Below, piece by piece: positions 33,566 through 43,056 of a stretch of DNA of 53,782 nucleotides (its first letter is position 1; each line of letters begins with the position of its first letter). The notes under the pieces are model-generated. The model made no database searches, had not been told where the DNA came from, and saw nothing but the letters and a program-made list of their open reading frames with translations. The stretch lies in contig NZ_JACJLE010000025.1 in NCBI RefSeq assembly GCF_016901995.1, forward strand, positions 1 to 53,782, in the 5' to 3' direction. Origin of the DNA: Bacteroides caecigallinarum. Its GTDB lineage: Bacteria > Bacteroidota > Bacteroidia > Bacteroidales > Bacteroidaceae. The position numbers were made by a program, and so were the translations under genes.

Positions 33566-36208
33566 TCATAAACTACCATTAGTTATCAATGAGTTCATCG
33601 TTTCCAAACGATTCTGATAAAACTTAATCATAGCATCTATGGTCTCATCCCATGTCATATTCTCGTCTCCACTGAAGTCTATGACGTAAGGCGACAACTC
33701 TGCGGTACGTCTGCCGTCAAGCAGCGGCCACATGGCATAATTGTATGAATCAGACACACGATTTTCTTCCGCAAACATACGGATTGATGCCACAACCTGC
33801 TGCAGTTTCGGATAGGATACAAGCCATTGCGCCTTTACCGCTGCCTTGAATTCCTCATGCTGCAACAGCAACGGATACCACATATATGGTTTGTCGCCAT
33901 AGTTAGGTGTAGAAGGATTCCAGCTATTATCAAACGAATAGTTGCTGCAAAGCCATTTGCTCATAGAAGATGCGTCATAGCTTAACGATGCATAATTTCC
34001 ACCGAACTCACGGCTTATTGAATTAATACCGTCAGGATTCGGGAAAGTCTGATAATCAAAATCCCATACCGGACCGGCACAAAGTTTACCATCCTTTCCG
34101 TCAATATACATATATACACTTTTCGGATGACGGTATTCTCCATTCATAGCCAGTTCATGCACAAACCACCAGTCAATAAGAGATGGAATATCCAGAATTG
34201 CAGCAGCTGCAGAATAATCAGCATCACCTTCTAACAAGCCTGGTTTCAGAGCCTTATCTACTCCGTTTACCTTATCTTCTACATAAGAACGGAAAGCGGA
34301 ACCATTTTCCCAGGGCACATCATCCTTGAGCATGCAAGGCAGATGCAGTTTGGAACTCAAGAATCGGCAGTTCTCGTCATAATAGTCGTCAAACTCCAAA
34401 AGGTAACCGCAATCCGCAGGAACTGCAGCCGGATTATCCTCAATTACATCTTCGTAAGCATCGTTGATATTCAGTCTGTCACCGTCTATCTTGATTTGTT
34501 CAGCCAGCAGATAATTACCCACATGGATACCGTTATAAATCAATTCCACATTTTTTCCATGCGGATTCCATGCCAGCTGTCCACCATTCTTTTTTTCCAG
34601 TTGATGAGCCATCTCAAACACTACGCGGTTACGAAGCATCGTACGGTCCATCCAGTTAGCCAGCAATACCCAGCGTTTATGTTCAGGCATATCCAGCATG
34701 GCAGCCTTTTTCACCATCTTGATGGCAAACGGCTTTTTCGGATAACTCTGACTGGAGTTTCCACGCAAGCGGAGTCCGCAAGCCTTATTGTCCACACTCA
34801 CTGTACCATCGGCATTATATACCGAAATATAGTCATCTTCGGGCCAGTCGCTGTCCTTACTACGAATCTGCAATCCGGTTTCAGCCCATGTCTTCCAAGT
34901 ACCGCCAGCTATTGACGCCGACTGGTTCACCACTACTACAGGCAGTCCTGTATTAGTAACCGTAACAATATAGTCACGGCTCTCTGTACCGGAAGTCACG
35001 GTATAGATCACCGGTTTGCTGAAGTTCTGCGCTGTCACACCGCTCTTCTGTTCCACTCCGTTCACTGTTACCTTAACCCCTTCTGCCACATCAAAAGTCG
35101 GTACAAGATTAAAGTCATACAGATATGGGATACAACCGGTTATGGTGTTATCCTCACCTATAGTCAAAGATTCTTCTGTCACGGGAGAAGTTGTAGTTGT
35201 CACACCGTTAGTCAGCTCGCATGCCACGAGTCTGGTACCCAATATCTTGCCGGTATTGTTTGCCACTTCAAACTTAAACGAACTTATTCCGGGACGTGGT
35301 GTCAAGCCTGAACCATCGGTAATTTCAGTGTAATTCGCAAGCGTCAATGGCAAAGTATAGCAGGCATTGGCTGCAAAATCAATTTTTGCAGTACGAGTAA
35401 AGGTAGCTTCGTATTTCTCTGAAATAATGGTCACCTTGATTTCATCACCAGAACGGATAACAGGAGCACATGTGATATAACCCTTATATTGGCTACCGTT
35501 CATCAGTGCCGGCTTGTCAGTCCATACCATATCAATTACATTGGCATTTGCCGGAGCAGCACCCCATACGACGTTCTTCGTAGAAGCGTCAAACGTGAAG
35601 TCTCCTCCTGCCTGACGGCCATCGGGCAAAGTCAGTGTAATACGTTCCAGACGATCGCCTTCCAGAGCTGTACCCGTAGCATTGATGTCGAATTCTAACA
35701 ATGAGAACAGATGTTCGAAATCAAATACATACGCACCGTCTTCAGACTGAGTACTTTGCGGAACGCCCACCTTGTAGTCACCATGCAATCTGCCTGTTGA
35801 CATATCAAAATGCTGAACCAAAGGCAGATTTCCTTTCAGTGAAGTATAGTCTGCTCCTGCATTCTCCTTGTTATACGGATAATAGGCATACAGCGGAGTT
35901 GTAGAAGTAAGATAACCTGCAAAATGTCCTTCAGCCGAAGCTGTAGTATTTTGATTGACAAACAACACATTTTTTGCGGTTGCTCCATATACACCGATAC
36001 TGTCGGCAGGCATCCAGTATATGCTCACATCCGAAGTTCCGTCAGCCCCAATGCAGGTACGGGTATGAGGTCTTTCAGCCATACGCCCAACAATGGTGGT
36101 ATTGCCTACCACCTCAGTATCGGATATAAATTCTTCCGTGCAGCCGCAGAAGAAAAGCATTGCGGCTGCCGGAAATAAAAGTTTCTTTATCTTATTCATT
36201 CTTCTCAT
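33566..36208 (-). CDS. lipoprotein with fimbrillin-like domain and CotH kinase-like domain
   Basis: An 880-residue exported lipoprotein (lipobox MLFFCGC, C23; ATG at 36208 or 36199). Residues about 30-290 resemble the fimbrillin/Mfa-like domain (HTRTCIGADGTSDVSIYWMP). Residues about 300-430 look like beta-sandwich repeats (FKFEVANNTGKILG and VTSGTESRDYIVTVTN). The CotH domain covers about 475-740: CGLRLRGNSSQSYPKKPFAI, WVLLANWMDRTMLRN, IHVGNYLLAEQIKIDGDRLN, GYLLEFDDYYD and GPVWDFDYQ, with the metal- and ATP-binding acidic residues present. CotH proteins are atypical kinases known from Bacillus spores; the Bacteroidales targets are unknown. It starts 3 nt after the PLC-like gene. Confidence 0.85.
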   Translation of the reverse strand: MRRMNKIKKLLFPAAAMLFFCGCTEEFISDTEVVGNTTIVGRMAERPHTRTCIGADGTSDVSIYWMPADSIGVYGATAKNVLFVNQNTTASAEGHFAGYLTSTTPLYAYYPYNKENAGADYTSLKGNLPLVQHFDMSTGRLHGDYKVGVPQSTQSEDGAYVFDFEHLFSLLEFDINATGTALEGDRLERITLTLPDGRQAGGDFTFDASTKNVVWGAAPANANVIDMVWTDKPALMNGSQYKGYITCAPVIRSGDEIKVTIISEKYEATFTRTAKIDFAANACYTLPLTLANYTEITDGSGLTPRPGISSFKFEVANNTGKILGTRLVACELTNGVTTTTSPVTEESLTIGEDNTITGCIPYLYDFNLVPTFDVAEGVKVTVNGVEQKSGVTAQNFSKPVIYTVTSGTESRDYIVTVTNTGLPVVVVNQSASIAGGTWKTWAETGLQIRSKDSDWPEDDYISVYNADGTVSVDNKACGLRLRGNSSQSYPKKPFAIKMVKKAAMLDMPEHKRWVLLANWMDRTMLRNRVVFEMAHQLEKKNGGQLAWNPHGKNVELIYNGIHVGNYLLAEQIKIDGDRLNINDAYEDVIEDNPAAVPADCGYLLEFDDYYDENCRFLSSKLHLPCMLKDDVPWENGSAFRSYVEDKVNGVDKALKPGLLEGDADYSAAAAILDIPSLIDWWFVHELAMNGEYRHPKSVYMYIDGKDGKLCAGPVWDFDYQTFPNPDGINSISREFGGNYASLSYDASSMSKWLCSNYSFDNSWNPSTPNYGDKPYMWYPLLLQHEEFKAAVKAQWLVSYPKLQQVVASIRMFAEENRVSDSYNYAMWPLLDGRRTAELSPYVIDFSGDENMTWDETIDAMIKFYQNRLETMNSLITNGSL

Positions 36209-36211
36209 GGA

Positions 36212-38707
36212 TTAATCCCATACGTTTCCTTCTTTGGAATATGTGGTATCAGAAGATGACCTTGTGGTTGTTGTACCTGTTTTTAGAGGGAACATGAAGT
36301 TATTCATCATAATCAATCCCGGAAGACGAATACCTTGTACCGCATATTCCTTAACAGTGGCAACACCCGCAAAATTCATCAAAATGATACCCAGCGGCTG
36401 GCGCAAGCTGCCTACAAGCGATGAATATTCATCAACAGCCTTTGCGTTGAATATTTGGGCGAACAGACAAGTGTTACCGCCGTTACCGAGGTCTGAATAG
36501 TTGACATGAGGAATTTGATACCATACATCGCCTCCGCTAGGATTGCTTGGTGCTGAAGAGCTATAAAAATCTCCATCTGTTGGAAGTTTAGCATAATCAT
36601 AAAGGTTTATATCATCACCATAATTCCATAATACATTCCAATCTCCTCTCTCGTTTCTACGATAAGTAACATATCCTGTGCTTAAATAATTCGCAGTCAC
36701 ACAGAAACCAGACAAATCATTGATATACAGATTTCCGGCGTTAGAAGCAATCAGACTGTTAATCTGCTTCATCAGAGTTTTCTTTGTTTCTATCAAATTA
36801 CAGCTTACTGATGGGTCATCATAATTCGCCTTTGTTATGAAATAAGGAACAAGTCCGATGCCTTCTTCTTCGCGGTATCCAAAGTTTCCAGCTTCAGTAC
36901 TCTCAAAATTCGGGTTATTGCACTGCTGCAGGTTCTGGATACGTACTGGTGCACCGCTACTATAGGTTGCAGAAACAAGTCCGGTATTCTGCACACTGGT
37001 TGAGAGTCCGGTAATATAATTCACAGGAGCAGTACCCGATGGTAGATTATCACTGTTCTCAAGATTTATAATAATTGCAATTTGACCTCTCATGTCCAAC
37101 ATAGTAGTATTGGCGTCAAAAGTAGTCAGTATATGAGAATTACTTTGATTCCAACGATCCAGTGCATTCATCACGGCAGACAACCAAGTAGAAACATCAT
37201 CTGTACCTCCAACAGATTTTCCATTCACGAAATTCAGGAAGACCACAGCACATTCGGTCACCGGTTTTGAATTCGGATGTATCTTTTCATTCAATGCAGT
37301 CAACACTTCAGATAATGTATATTCTGGATCAAGATTAGCACCACCGGCATATACAATTGGAGTAGCGTATCGACTATCACTTGTAAGATTCAGATGCACA
37401 TCAAAAACACGAACACCTTCATCAAACTGAGTGGTTTTAAAAGTTCCAGTTTCACCCGAACGTATTTCCAATGGTGGCAATGCCTGGTAATAATGAGAAA
37501 TACCAGTGTTAGGATCAAAACTTTCAGCTGTATTATATGAAAAAGCGTGCTTGCTACCTGGCAGAGACAACTGCGAGAAAAGTACATTATCAGGAATCTG
37601 GCTCATCCAGTTGTTTGGCTGTTGTCCGCCTAGTTTCGGAGTCTTGATACGGGTGATAAGGCCGGCTCCTAATACGCCATCACCCCCAGAAGTAGTACTG
37701 CTTCCTGATATAGTTTTACTATATACTACTCCACCTTCTGTCAGTACAGAAACCACCAAATCTCCATTGCTAATGTCTCTCGGCAATAAGAAGAATTTAA
37801 CATTCAATTGTTCATTCTTCTTGAGTGAAACAGGATTATTATCAATTATGGTCTGAACAGTTGCAATGGAAGCGGCAGTCTGACTATTGTCAGTTGCATC
37901 AAAATTATAAGTGTTGTCAGCCAAATTATACGAGAATGTACCCACGATATTCTTACCGGATTTGCTTCTTACAGAAACGGAAACAATATTCATGGATTTC
38001 ACATCTTCCGGTCCATTAATAAGCACATCAAGCACCGTCACAATTGGAGTAAATGTCAAAGCAACATTCTTATCGTCCTCTGGATTATCGTCCTCTGGAT
38101 TCCACGTTCCTTTTCCTGCCATCATACAGAAGCTCATATCCGGAGTGATAATCTTAAATGTACCATTAGGATCTTCGTTTCCATCATTATTATAAGTCAA
38201 CAATTTACCTCCCTCCTGTCCTGTAGGAATGGTAGCAGTCACTGTAGTACCGTTCTGAAGTCCTTCATCAATCTTGCCCAACGAATAGAAAGCATAAAAA
38301 TTATGCGGTTGTCCTGTATCTCCCCAACGCACACCGGTTTCACCGTTTTTCACGAGATATCCTGTAGAAGTACCGGAAGAGGCATCTGTTGCTTCTTGTA
38401 CTGTATAGTCGGCAGTTCTGAATCCTTCGGCTGCTTCCGGGCAATACACGCGCACAGTATCTTTACCATATTGCCATTTGATATTCAATAAAGTATAGTT
38501 GTCAAAAGTTGAACCTGCCGGAACATCATAGATAGTCCTGCTTTCAGGGTTTACATCTGTGAAACCGCCTGGAGCTGCTCCAAACTCAATCTCGTCACCG
38601 CTTACTGGCAATACAATCGGTTCTTTTTCAAATTCGTCAGAACAACCTGCTAATAACAATGCAAATAATACTCCGCCTGTTATAAAATTAATATATTTCA
38701 TATTCAT
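36212..38707 (-). CDS. fimbrillin-type lipoprotein with PLC-like phosphodiesterase domain
   Basis: An 831-residue lipoprotein (lipobox LLLAGC, C22). Residues about 30-350 are a fimbrillin-family beta-sandwich (SRTIYDVPAGSTFDNYTLLN; FAFLPRDI-like segment FFLLPRDISNGDLVVSVL). Residues about 366-720 resemble a PI-PLC X-like barrel: NWMSQIPDNVLFSQLSLPGS, then EGVRVFDVHLN, a predicted strand with AVVFLNFVNG and DMRGQIAIIINLE. The usual catalytic PGTHD is replaced by PGSKHAFS and the second site has DVHLN, so the active site is altered and may be dead. A 15-bp tandem duplication (38071-38100) doubles the peptide NPEDD. No clear promoter upstream. Confidence 0.72.
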   Translation of the reverse strand: MNMKYINFITGGVLFALLLAGCSDEFEKEPIVLPVSGDEIEFGAAPGGFTDVNPESRTIYDVPAGSTFDNYTLLNIKWQYGKDTVRVYCPEAAEGFRTADYTVQEATDASSGTSTGYLVKNGETGVRWGDTGQPHNFYAFYSLGKIDEGLQNGTTVTATIPTGQEGGKLLTYNNDGNEDPNGTFKIITPDMSFCMMAGKGTWNPEDDNPEDDKNVALTFTPIVTVLDVLINGPEDVKSMNIVSVSVRSKSGKNIVGTFSYNLADNTYNFDATDNSQTAASIATVQTIIDNNPVSLKKNEQLNVKFFLLPRDISNGDLVVSVLTEGGVVYSKTISGSSTTSGGDGVLGAGLITRIKTPKLGGQQPNNWMSQIPDNVLFSQLSLPGSKHAFSYNTAESFDPNTGISHYYQALPPLEIRSGETGTFKTTQFDEGVRVFDVHLNLTSDSRYATPIVYAGGANLDPEYTLSEVLTALNEKIHPNSKPVTECAVVFLNFVNGKSVGGTDDVSTWLSAVMNALDRWNQSNSHILTTFDANTTMLDMRGQIAIIINLENSDNLPSGTAPVNYITGLSTSVQNTGLVSATYSSGAPVRIQNLQQCNNPNFESTEAGNFGYREEEGIGLVPYFITKANYDDPSVSCNLIETKKTLMKQINSLIASNAGNLYINDLSGFCVTANYLSTGYVTYRRNERGDWNVLWNYGDDINLYDYAKLPTDGDFYSSSAPSNPSGGDVWYQIPHVNYSDLGNGGNTCLFAQIFNAKAVDEYSSLVGSLRQPLGIILMNFAGVATVKEYAVQGIRLPGLIMMNNFMFPLKTGTTTTRSSSDTTYSKEGNVWD

Positions 38708-38734
38708 TCATTTTTTATTAAACATCCCATATAT

Positions 38735-38908
38735 TTAATCCCAATCGTTTTTTGAAAAATCAAAAGTTTCATCCACTCGATGATCTTCTATTTTCAGGCC
38801 TTTGGAATCTTCTTTATCCAAGAACACAGAGCCACCTGTCATAACTCCTTCTTCCAGTTCCACCTCCACATGTTGTGTCCGTGGAGTCTCATAAAGTTTT
38901 TTCTTCAT
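38735..38908 (-). CDS. 57-residue leader-like peptide
   Basis: The ATG at 38908 gives MKKKLYETPRTQHVEVELEE followed by GVMTGGS and an acidic C-terminus (KNDWD). It has no cysteine and no signal peptide. The N-terminus KKxYExPxxxxVEVE recurs, from memory, in many short Bacteroidales peptides. The double glycine at residues 25-26 resembles a leader/core boundary. It lies 109 nt after the Wzc-like kinase gene and 27 nt before the fimbrillin-PLC gene, on the same strand. It could be a secreted peptide, a modified peptide precursor or a small regulator; no evidence separates these. Confidence 0.6.
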   Translation of the reverse strand: MKKKLYETPRTQHVEVELEEGVMTGGSVFLDKEDSKGLKIEDHRVDETFDFSKNDWD

Positions 38909-39017
38909 ATTATACCTCGCTTTCAATTATTAGTTAACAATTAGTTTTTCCGTTAGTAATCTCATTTTTTAAGTTATCCTTTCATTTTTCCATATTTTTA
39001 ATCTTTAAATTATACTC

Positions 39018-41348
39018 TCATTTATTATTACTTCCATAACCATATCCATAACCGTAGCCATAACTTCCATATCCGTAACCACGATGTTCCAGGTCTGCAC
39101 CATTAAGAATCAAAGCCATGTTGTTAAGGACTTTCTCCTGATACAGCTTCTCTATATCCGGCAACTGACGTTTGTCAAGTCGTCCGGCACGGACTACGAA
39201 AATTGTAATATCTGCTATACGGTTGGCAATAGTGGCATCCGCAACTAGACCTAGCGGGACATTATCCACTACTATGTAGTCATAACGCTTACGCAACTCC
39301 TCCATCATACTATCCAGACGGCTGTCCATAAGAAGTTCGGCAGGATTAGGTGCTGAAGTTCCGGCATTTATGAAATCATAATCTTTACCGCAATCGTGTA
39401 TAATGTCATCCAATGCTATGGTTTCGTCTGCCAGATAGTTTGTCATACCTACCCCATGCTTATGCATTCTGTGGCTGAGCGATCCTTTTCGTATATCAAG
39501 GTCTATCAGTATCACTTTCTTTTTAGTATAAGCCAGACTGTCAGCCAGATTCTTTGCTACAAAGGATTTACCAGCACCGGAATTGAACGAAGTAAATGTA
39601 ATAACCTGCAACGGTTTGTCTTTCTTAGCCATAAAAGACATATTTGTTCGCAAAATCCTGAATGCCTCAGTCACTACATTATCACCATATCCGTATGCAT
39701 TGGCAACACCTTTACGTGATGATTTATAGTTTTTGTCAAGAGGAATCTCGCCAAGGAAAGGCACACTCACAGCACCCAGTATATCCTTACGGCTATGAAT
39801 GCGTGTATCCATAAACATTATTACAAGGAATGCTACGGTTGGTAAAGCCAATCCCAACAATATACCAAGTGCAAGAATCTTGTTTCTGTTTGGCGATATC
39901 GGATATTTTGTAGCCTCTGCACTGTCTATAACCCTGGCATTATTATCGGCCATAGCCTGCGATAACGCATTTTCCTCACGTTTGTTTAGCAGGAACAGAT
40001 AAAGAGACTCCTTTATTTTCTGCTGACGCTCTATTGAAAGCATCTGTCTTTCTTTTGTAGGCATAGCAGACAAGCGTTCCTGTACCCTCATCTCACGGTT
40101 CTGTGCATCATTACGCTTCACGTTGATACTTACTATCATATTATCTACCGCACGGATAATACTCTGTTTCATTGCGCGCAGCGATGAATTCAGTTCTTCC
40201 ACCACAGGGTTCTTGTCACTACTGTCAGAAATCAGTCTGTCTCGTTTCAACTTGGCTGCATTATACATACCTATCTGATTTTCGATGTTCATATCGCTGA
40301 TTCCGGTATTTGACGGTATCAGATCGGCTTCCTTTTTCGGATCAGTAAGATATTCCTTAATATATTGCGCCAATCGTAGCTGAGTTTCAAGTTCTAATGC
40401 TGAAGAATTATATTTCTGCGACTCTCCAAGATACATACTTGCCGATGAAGAAATATCCAGTGTCTGGTTCTCACGTTTGAACGATTCCAAATCGGACTCC
40501 ACATCACCAAGTTCCTGACCGATAATTATAAGACGTTCATTAATGAAGTTAGCTGTATTAACAGCCACCTGATTCTTATCCCTTATCGTTTCCTCATTAT
40601 ATACGTTTACCAGCATATTCAGTATATCCTCTGCACGTTCCGAGGAATTATCCTTAAGTGCAAGAGTAAGGATAGAAGATTCCTCTTCTTCCTGTTTTAC
40701 CGCAATACTGTTTCTGTAAACTGATACAACTGCATCCAAAGGCATCTTACTGACTTTTACCGGCACACCAATCCATGATTCTGTCATATAATTGGTAGGA
40801 ACTACCACAACTTTTCCTTCATTTAGCGAAATTGTATCATTCAGTTCCACAACCTGACGTTCACCATTTTCAGCCATCGAAAAATCTGTAATCTCCACCG
40901 AATCTTTATTCAGCAATGTTACTGTAAATGCCACATACTGTTCAGGCAACATATCAGCAAAACTGACTGCGACAGGCGATTTCGTATAAAGTTCCACATT
41001 TCTAAGGCCGTCCTTCATTTTATAACTAACATCGGCATGTGTCCTGCTTACTACTTCACGTATCAATCTTTTTGAGTTGAACTGAAGCATCTCGTTTGCC
41101 ACATTCACTTTGTTTATGAAATTGTCAAAACGGTCCAGTCCTGTAGTCGATGTCTTATTCGAAGGGTCTTTTATTATGACAGTTGCCGAGCCGAAATAGA
41201 CATACGGTGTAGTGGCATACTTATACCAGGCCATTCCGCCGAATATCAGAACTGACAATAGATACCATTTCCACTTTGAAGCCAAATAAATGAGCAGATC
41301 AAGCAGATTTATATTTTGCTCACTTCTTGATTGATTATTATTTTGCAT
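39018..41348 (-). CDS. polysaccharide co-polymerase and bacterial tyrosine kinase (Wzc type)
   Basis: Inner-membrane protein that controls chain length and export of the polysaccharide. Wzz domain with membrane helices at about 25-43 and 491-512 flanking a large periplasmic coiled coil. The cytosolic BY-kinase has Walker A FTSFNSGAGKS (590-595 core), Walker A' ILIDLDIRKG and Walker B YIVVDNVPLG. The C-terminus is a tyrosine cluster (about seven tyrosines in GYGYGSYGYGYGYGYGS, residues 757-772), the autophosphorylation site. The 776-residue fused form is standard. The gene follows wza by 19 nt. Confidence 0.93.
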   Translation of the reverse strand: MQNNNQSRSEQNINLLDLLIYLASKWKWYLLSVLIFGGMAWYKYATTPYVYFGSATVIIKDPSNKTSTTGLDRFDNFINKVNVANEMLQFNSKRLIREVVSRTHADVSYKMKDGLRNVELYTKSPVAVSFADMLPEQYVAFTVTLLNKDSVEITDFSMAENGERQVVELNDTISLNEGKVVVVPTNYMTESWIGVPVKVSKMPLDAVVSVYRNSIAVKQEEEESSILTLALKDNSSERAEDILNMLVNVYNEETIRDKNQVAVNTANFINERLIIIGQELGDVESDLESFKRENQTLDISSSASMYLGESQKYNSSALELETQLRLAQYIKEYLTDPKKEADLIPSNTGISDMNIENQIGMYNAAKLKRDRLISDSSDKNPVVEELNSSLRAMKQSIIRAVDNMIVSINVKRNDAQNREMRVQERLSAMPTKERQMLSIERQQKIKESLYLFLLNKREENALSQAMADNNARVIDSAEATKYPISPNRNKILALGILLGLALPTVAFLVIMFMDTRIHSRKDILGAVSVPFLGEIPLDKNYKSSRKGVANAYGYGDNVVTEAFRILRTNMSFMAKKDKPLQVITFTSFNSGAGKSFVAKNLADSLAYTKKKVILIDLDIRKGSLSHRMHKHGVGMTNYLADETIALDDIIHDCGKDYDFINAGTSAPNPAELLMDSRLDSMMEELRKRYDYIVVDNVPLGLVADATIANRIADITIFVVRAGRLDKRQLPDIEKLYQEKVLNNMALILNGADLEHRGYGYGSYGYGYGYGYGSNNK

Positions 41349-41367
41349 ATTATTTTAACCTACGATT

Positions 41368-42156
41368 TTATTTAAGCACCCACAAAATAGAAGTCACCAG
41401 ACTGGCAAGTGAAATCAGCACAGTTGTTATTTGCCATCCCCTGTCTTCAGCATCCTTCTTTCTGTATCTCGGTTCCACATATACTATATCGTTCTGCTGA
41501 AGATAGAAACACGGTGACTGGAATATGTCCGTACTTCTCAGGTCATGTATAAACATCTGTTTTTCATTTCCCACTTCACGTATCACCTTAACTCTGTCAA
41601 TTCTTGCCTTCGAAGTCAGGTCTCCCGCATTGGCTATAGCCTCAAGCAGAGTGATACGGTCACCATTTACAGTAAATGTTCCGTTTCTACCGACTGCTCC
41701 AAGTACAGTATATTTAAAGTTCAGGAACTCTACAGCCACCAGAGGATCTTTTATATACTCTCCCTGTTTAATGCGTGTCTCAATAAGTCTTTTCACCTCA
41801 CTTATTTTCAATCCTTCAACATGCAACTTACCCAATATAGGAAAGTCAATATCTCCCAATGCATCCACACGGTAGCCTTTCTCTTTCACAGCTCCTGCCT
41901 CCGGACTGATACTTCCATCAGCATTTACCCTGAAATTACCTCCCTGTATGTTGAAAGGTATAGCCAATTCAGGATTTTTACAACTTACCAAAATACTTAG
42001 ACGATCATCACAATGGACTTCTGCCTCGTATTTCGTATCAATAAGATACTTCTCTCCCATCTGCATATCATTCAGATATACAAAATTCTTGCGCGAAGCA
42101 CACGAAGAGAACAGCCATAAGGCCATAAAGCTCAAAAACAAAACATTTTTACTCAT
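41368..42156 (-). CDS. Wza-type polysaccharide export lipoprotein
   Basis: Outer-membrane export-channel subunit. Lipobox LFSSCAS (C19) follows a signal peptide. The Poly_export domain (about 45-135: DRLSILVSCKNPELAIPFN, YRVDALGDIDFPILG) is followed by an SLBB-type soluble ligand-binding fold (GAVGRNGTFTVNGDRITLLEAIANAGDL). The C-terminus ends in a hydrophobic helix (WQITTVLISLASLVTSILWV), usual for Bacteroidetes members. The ATG overlaps the end of the HprK-like gene by 8 nt, and Wzc starts 19 nt after its stop. Confidence 0.9.
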   Translation of the reverse strand: MSKNVLFLSFMALWLFSSCASRKNFVYLNDMQMGEKYLIDTKYEAEVHCDDRLSILVSCKNPELAIPFNIQGGNFRVNADGSISPEAGAVKEKGYRVDALGDIDFPILGKLHVEGLKISEVKRLIETRIKQGEYIKDPLVAVEFLNFKYTVLGAVGRNGTFTVNGDRITLLEAIANAGDLTSKARIDRVKVIREVGNEKQMFIHDLRSTDIFQSPCFYLQQNDIVYVEPRYRKKDAEDRGWQITTVLISLASLVTSILWVLK

Positions 42157-43054
42157 TTATACGTATATTTGATTTTTCCAATTCTTGCCTACAAATAAAA
42201 GCAGCATCAATATCAGGCAGACATTCCATTACACCAATATTTACCGATTCGCAAACACTTGCCAATGTATCATGCATCTCATTTTGCAGACCTGCATCCT
42301 TTTTTATAACAGAACATCCTGGAAGTATATTCACAAACGATTCAAAACCGTTACATACTGTAAATCTGTTTACCACAGCTTGTCTTAGTCTGGCTATACC
42401 GCCAACCGGAACAACAACATTACGGTAACAAGGAGTTTTGCCACTCCAAGGAGTTCCACTTGCCATTATCACACCGTTCTTTATGAATATCACAGGATTG
42501 TCGTCATTAATAAGACTACATCCTTCGAAAGCCTTTATCCACAAAGCTGAATGCGTACTCTTCCCTGTTCCGCTTTTTCCCATAAAAAGATATGATTTCC
42601 CGTCAAGAAGCACTGAAGATGCATGTACCGAAATCCCTCCATAAGGAATTATAGCCTGTGAAAATATCATGCGTAGCAATGAACTAATCACTTCACCGGC
42701 ATATTTGTCAGCCATATTTACAGATGCATAAATCTTATGGAAACACTTATCGGCAAATGCGATATGTTCCATATCGTCATCCATGAAACTGATTTTTATA
42801 CAATACTTATCGTCAGAGGAATAAAGCCTGACTCTTCCCATGTCATTGACAGACTCATCCACAAACACATACCTTTCATCAAAGGCGTCCATAACACCTC
42901 CACAGTTGACACAGAATCTGAAAAAAGGTTTCACAGTATCGAAATTATCGTATCGGAATGGTCCGAATGAAGGAAGCAGTTTTTCTATATCAATATTATC
43001 TGAAACAATGACTTCGAAAACGAAACCGGCTATATCAAACAAATATTCTCTCAT
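42149..43054 (-). CDS. HPr-kinase-related (HprK-like) ATPase of the PqqD system
   Basis: About 301 residues (ATG at 43054; a GTG-started frame opens at 43060). The kinase fold of HPr kinase/PEP carboxykinase is visible: GGISVHASSVLL (conserved histidine), P-loop GKSGTGKST (161-169 in the longer form), acidic kinase-2 LINDDNPV and SGTPWSGKTP, a hallmark of the family. The N-terminal 120 residues are family-specific. It lacks the HPr-binding tail needed to act on HPr, and no HPr gene is nearby. It starts 2 nt after the nucleotidyltransferase stop and overlaps wza. Related kinases phosphorylate a serine of a lasso peptide or accompany exosortase-type polysaccharide loci; the substrate here is unknown. 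Confidence 0.8.
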   Translation of the reverse strand: MREYLFDIAGFVFEVIVSDNIDIEKLLPSFGPFRYDNFDTVKPFFRFCVNCGGVMDAFDERYVFVDESVNDMGRVRLYSSDDKYCIKISFMDDDMEHIAFADKCFHKIYASVNMADKYAGEVISSLLRMIFSQAIIPYGGISVHASSVLLDGKSYLFMGKSGTGKSTHSALWIKAFEGCSLINDDNPVIFIKNGVIMASGTPWSGKTPCYRNVVVPVGGIARLRQAVVNRFTVCNGFESFVNILPGCSVIKKDAGLQNEMHDTLASVCESVNIGVMECLPDIDAAFICRQELEKSNIRINE

Positions 43055-43056
43055 TA

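Noticed and set aside
34343..34915. 190-codon + strand frame inside the CotH gene
   Set aside because: Antisense to the CotH domain; no motif, so a shadow.
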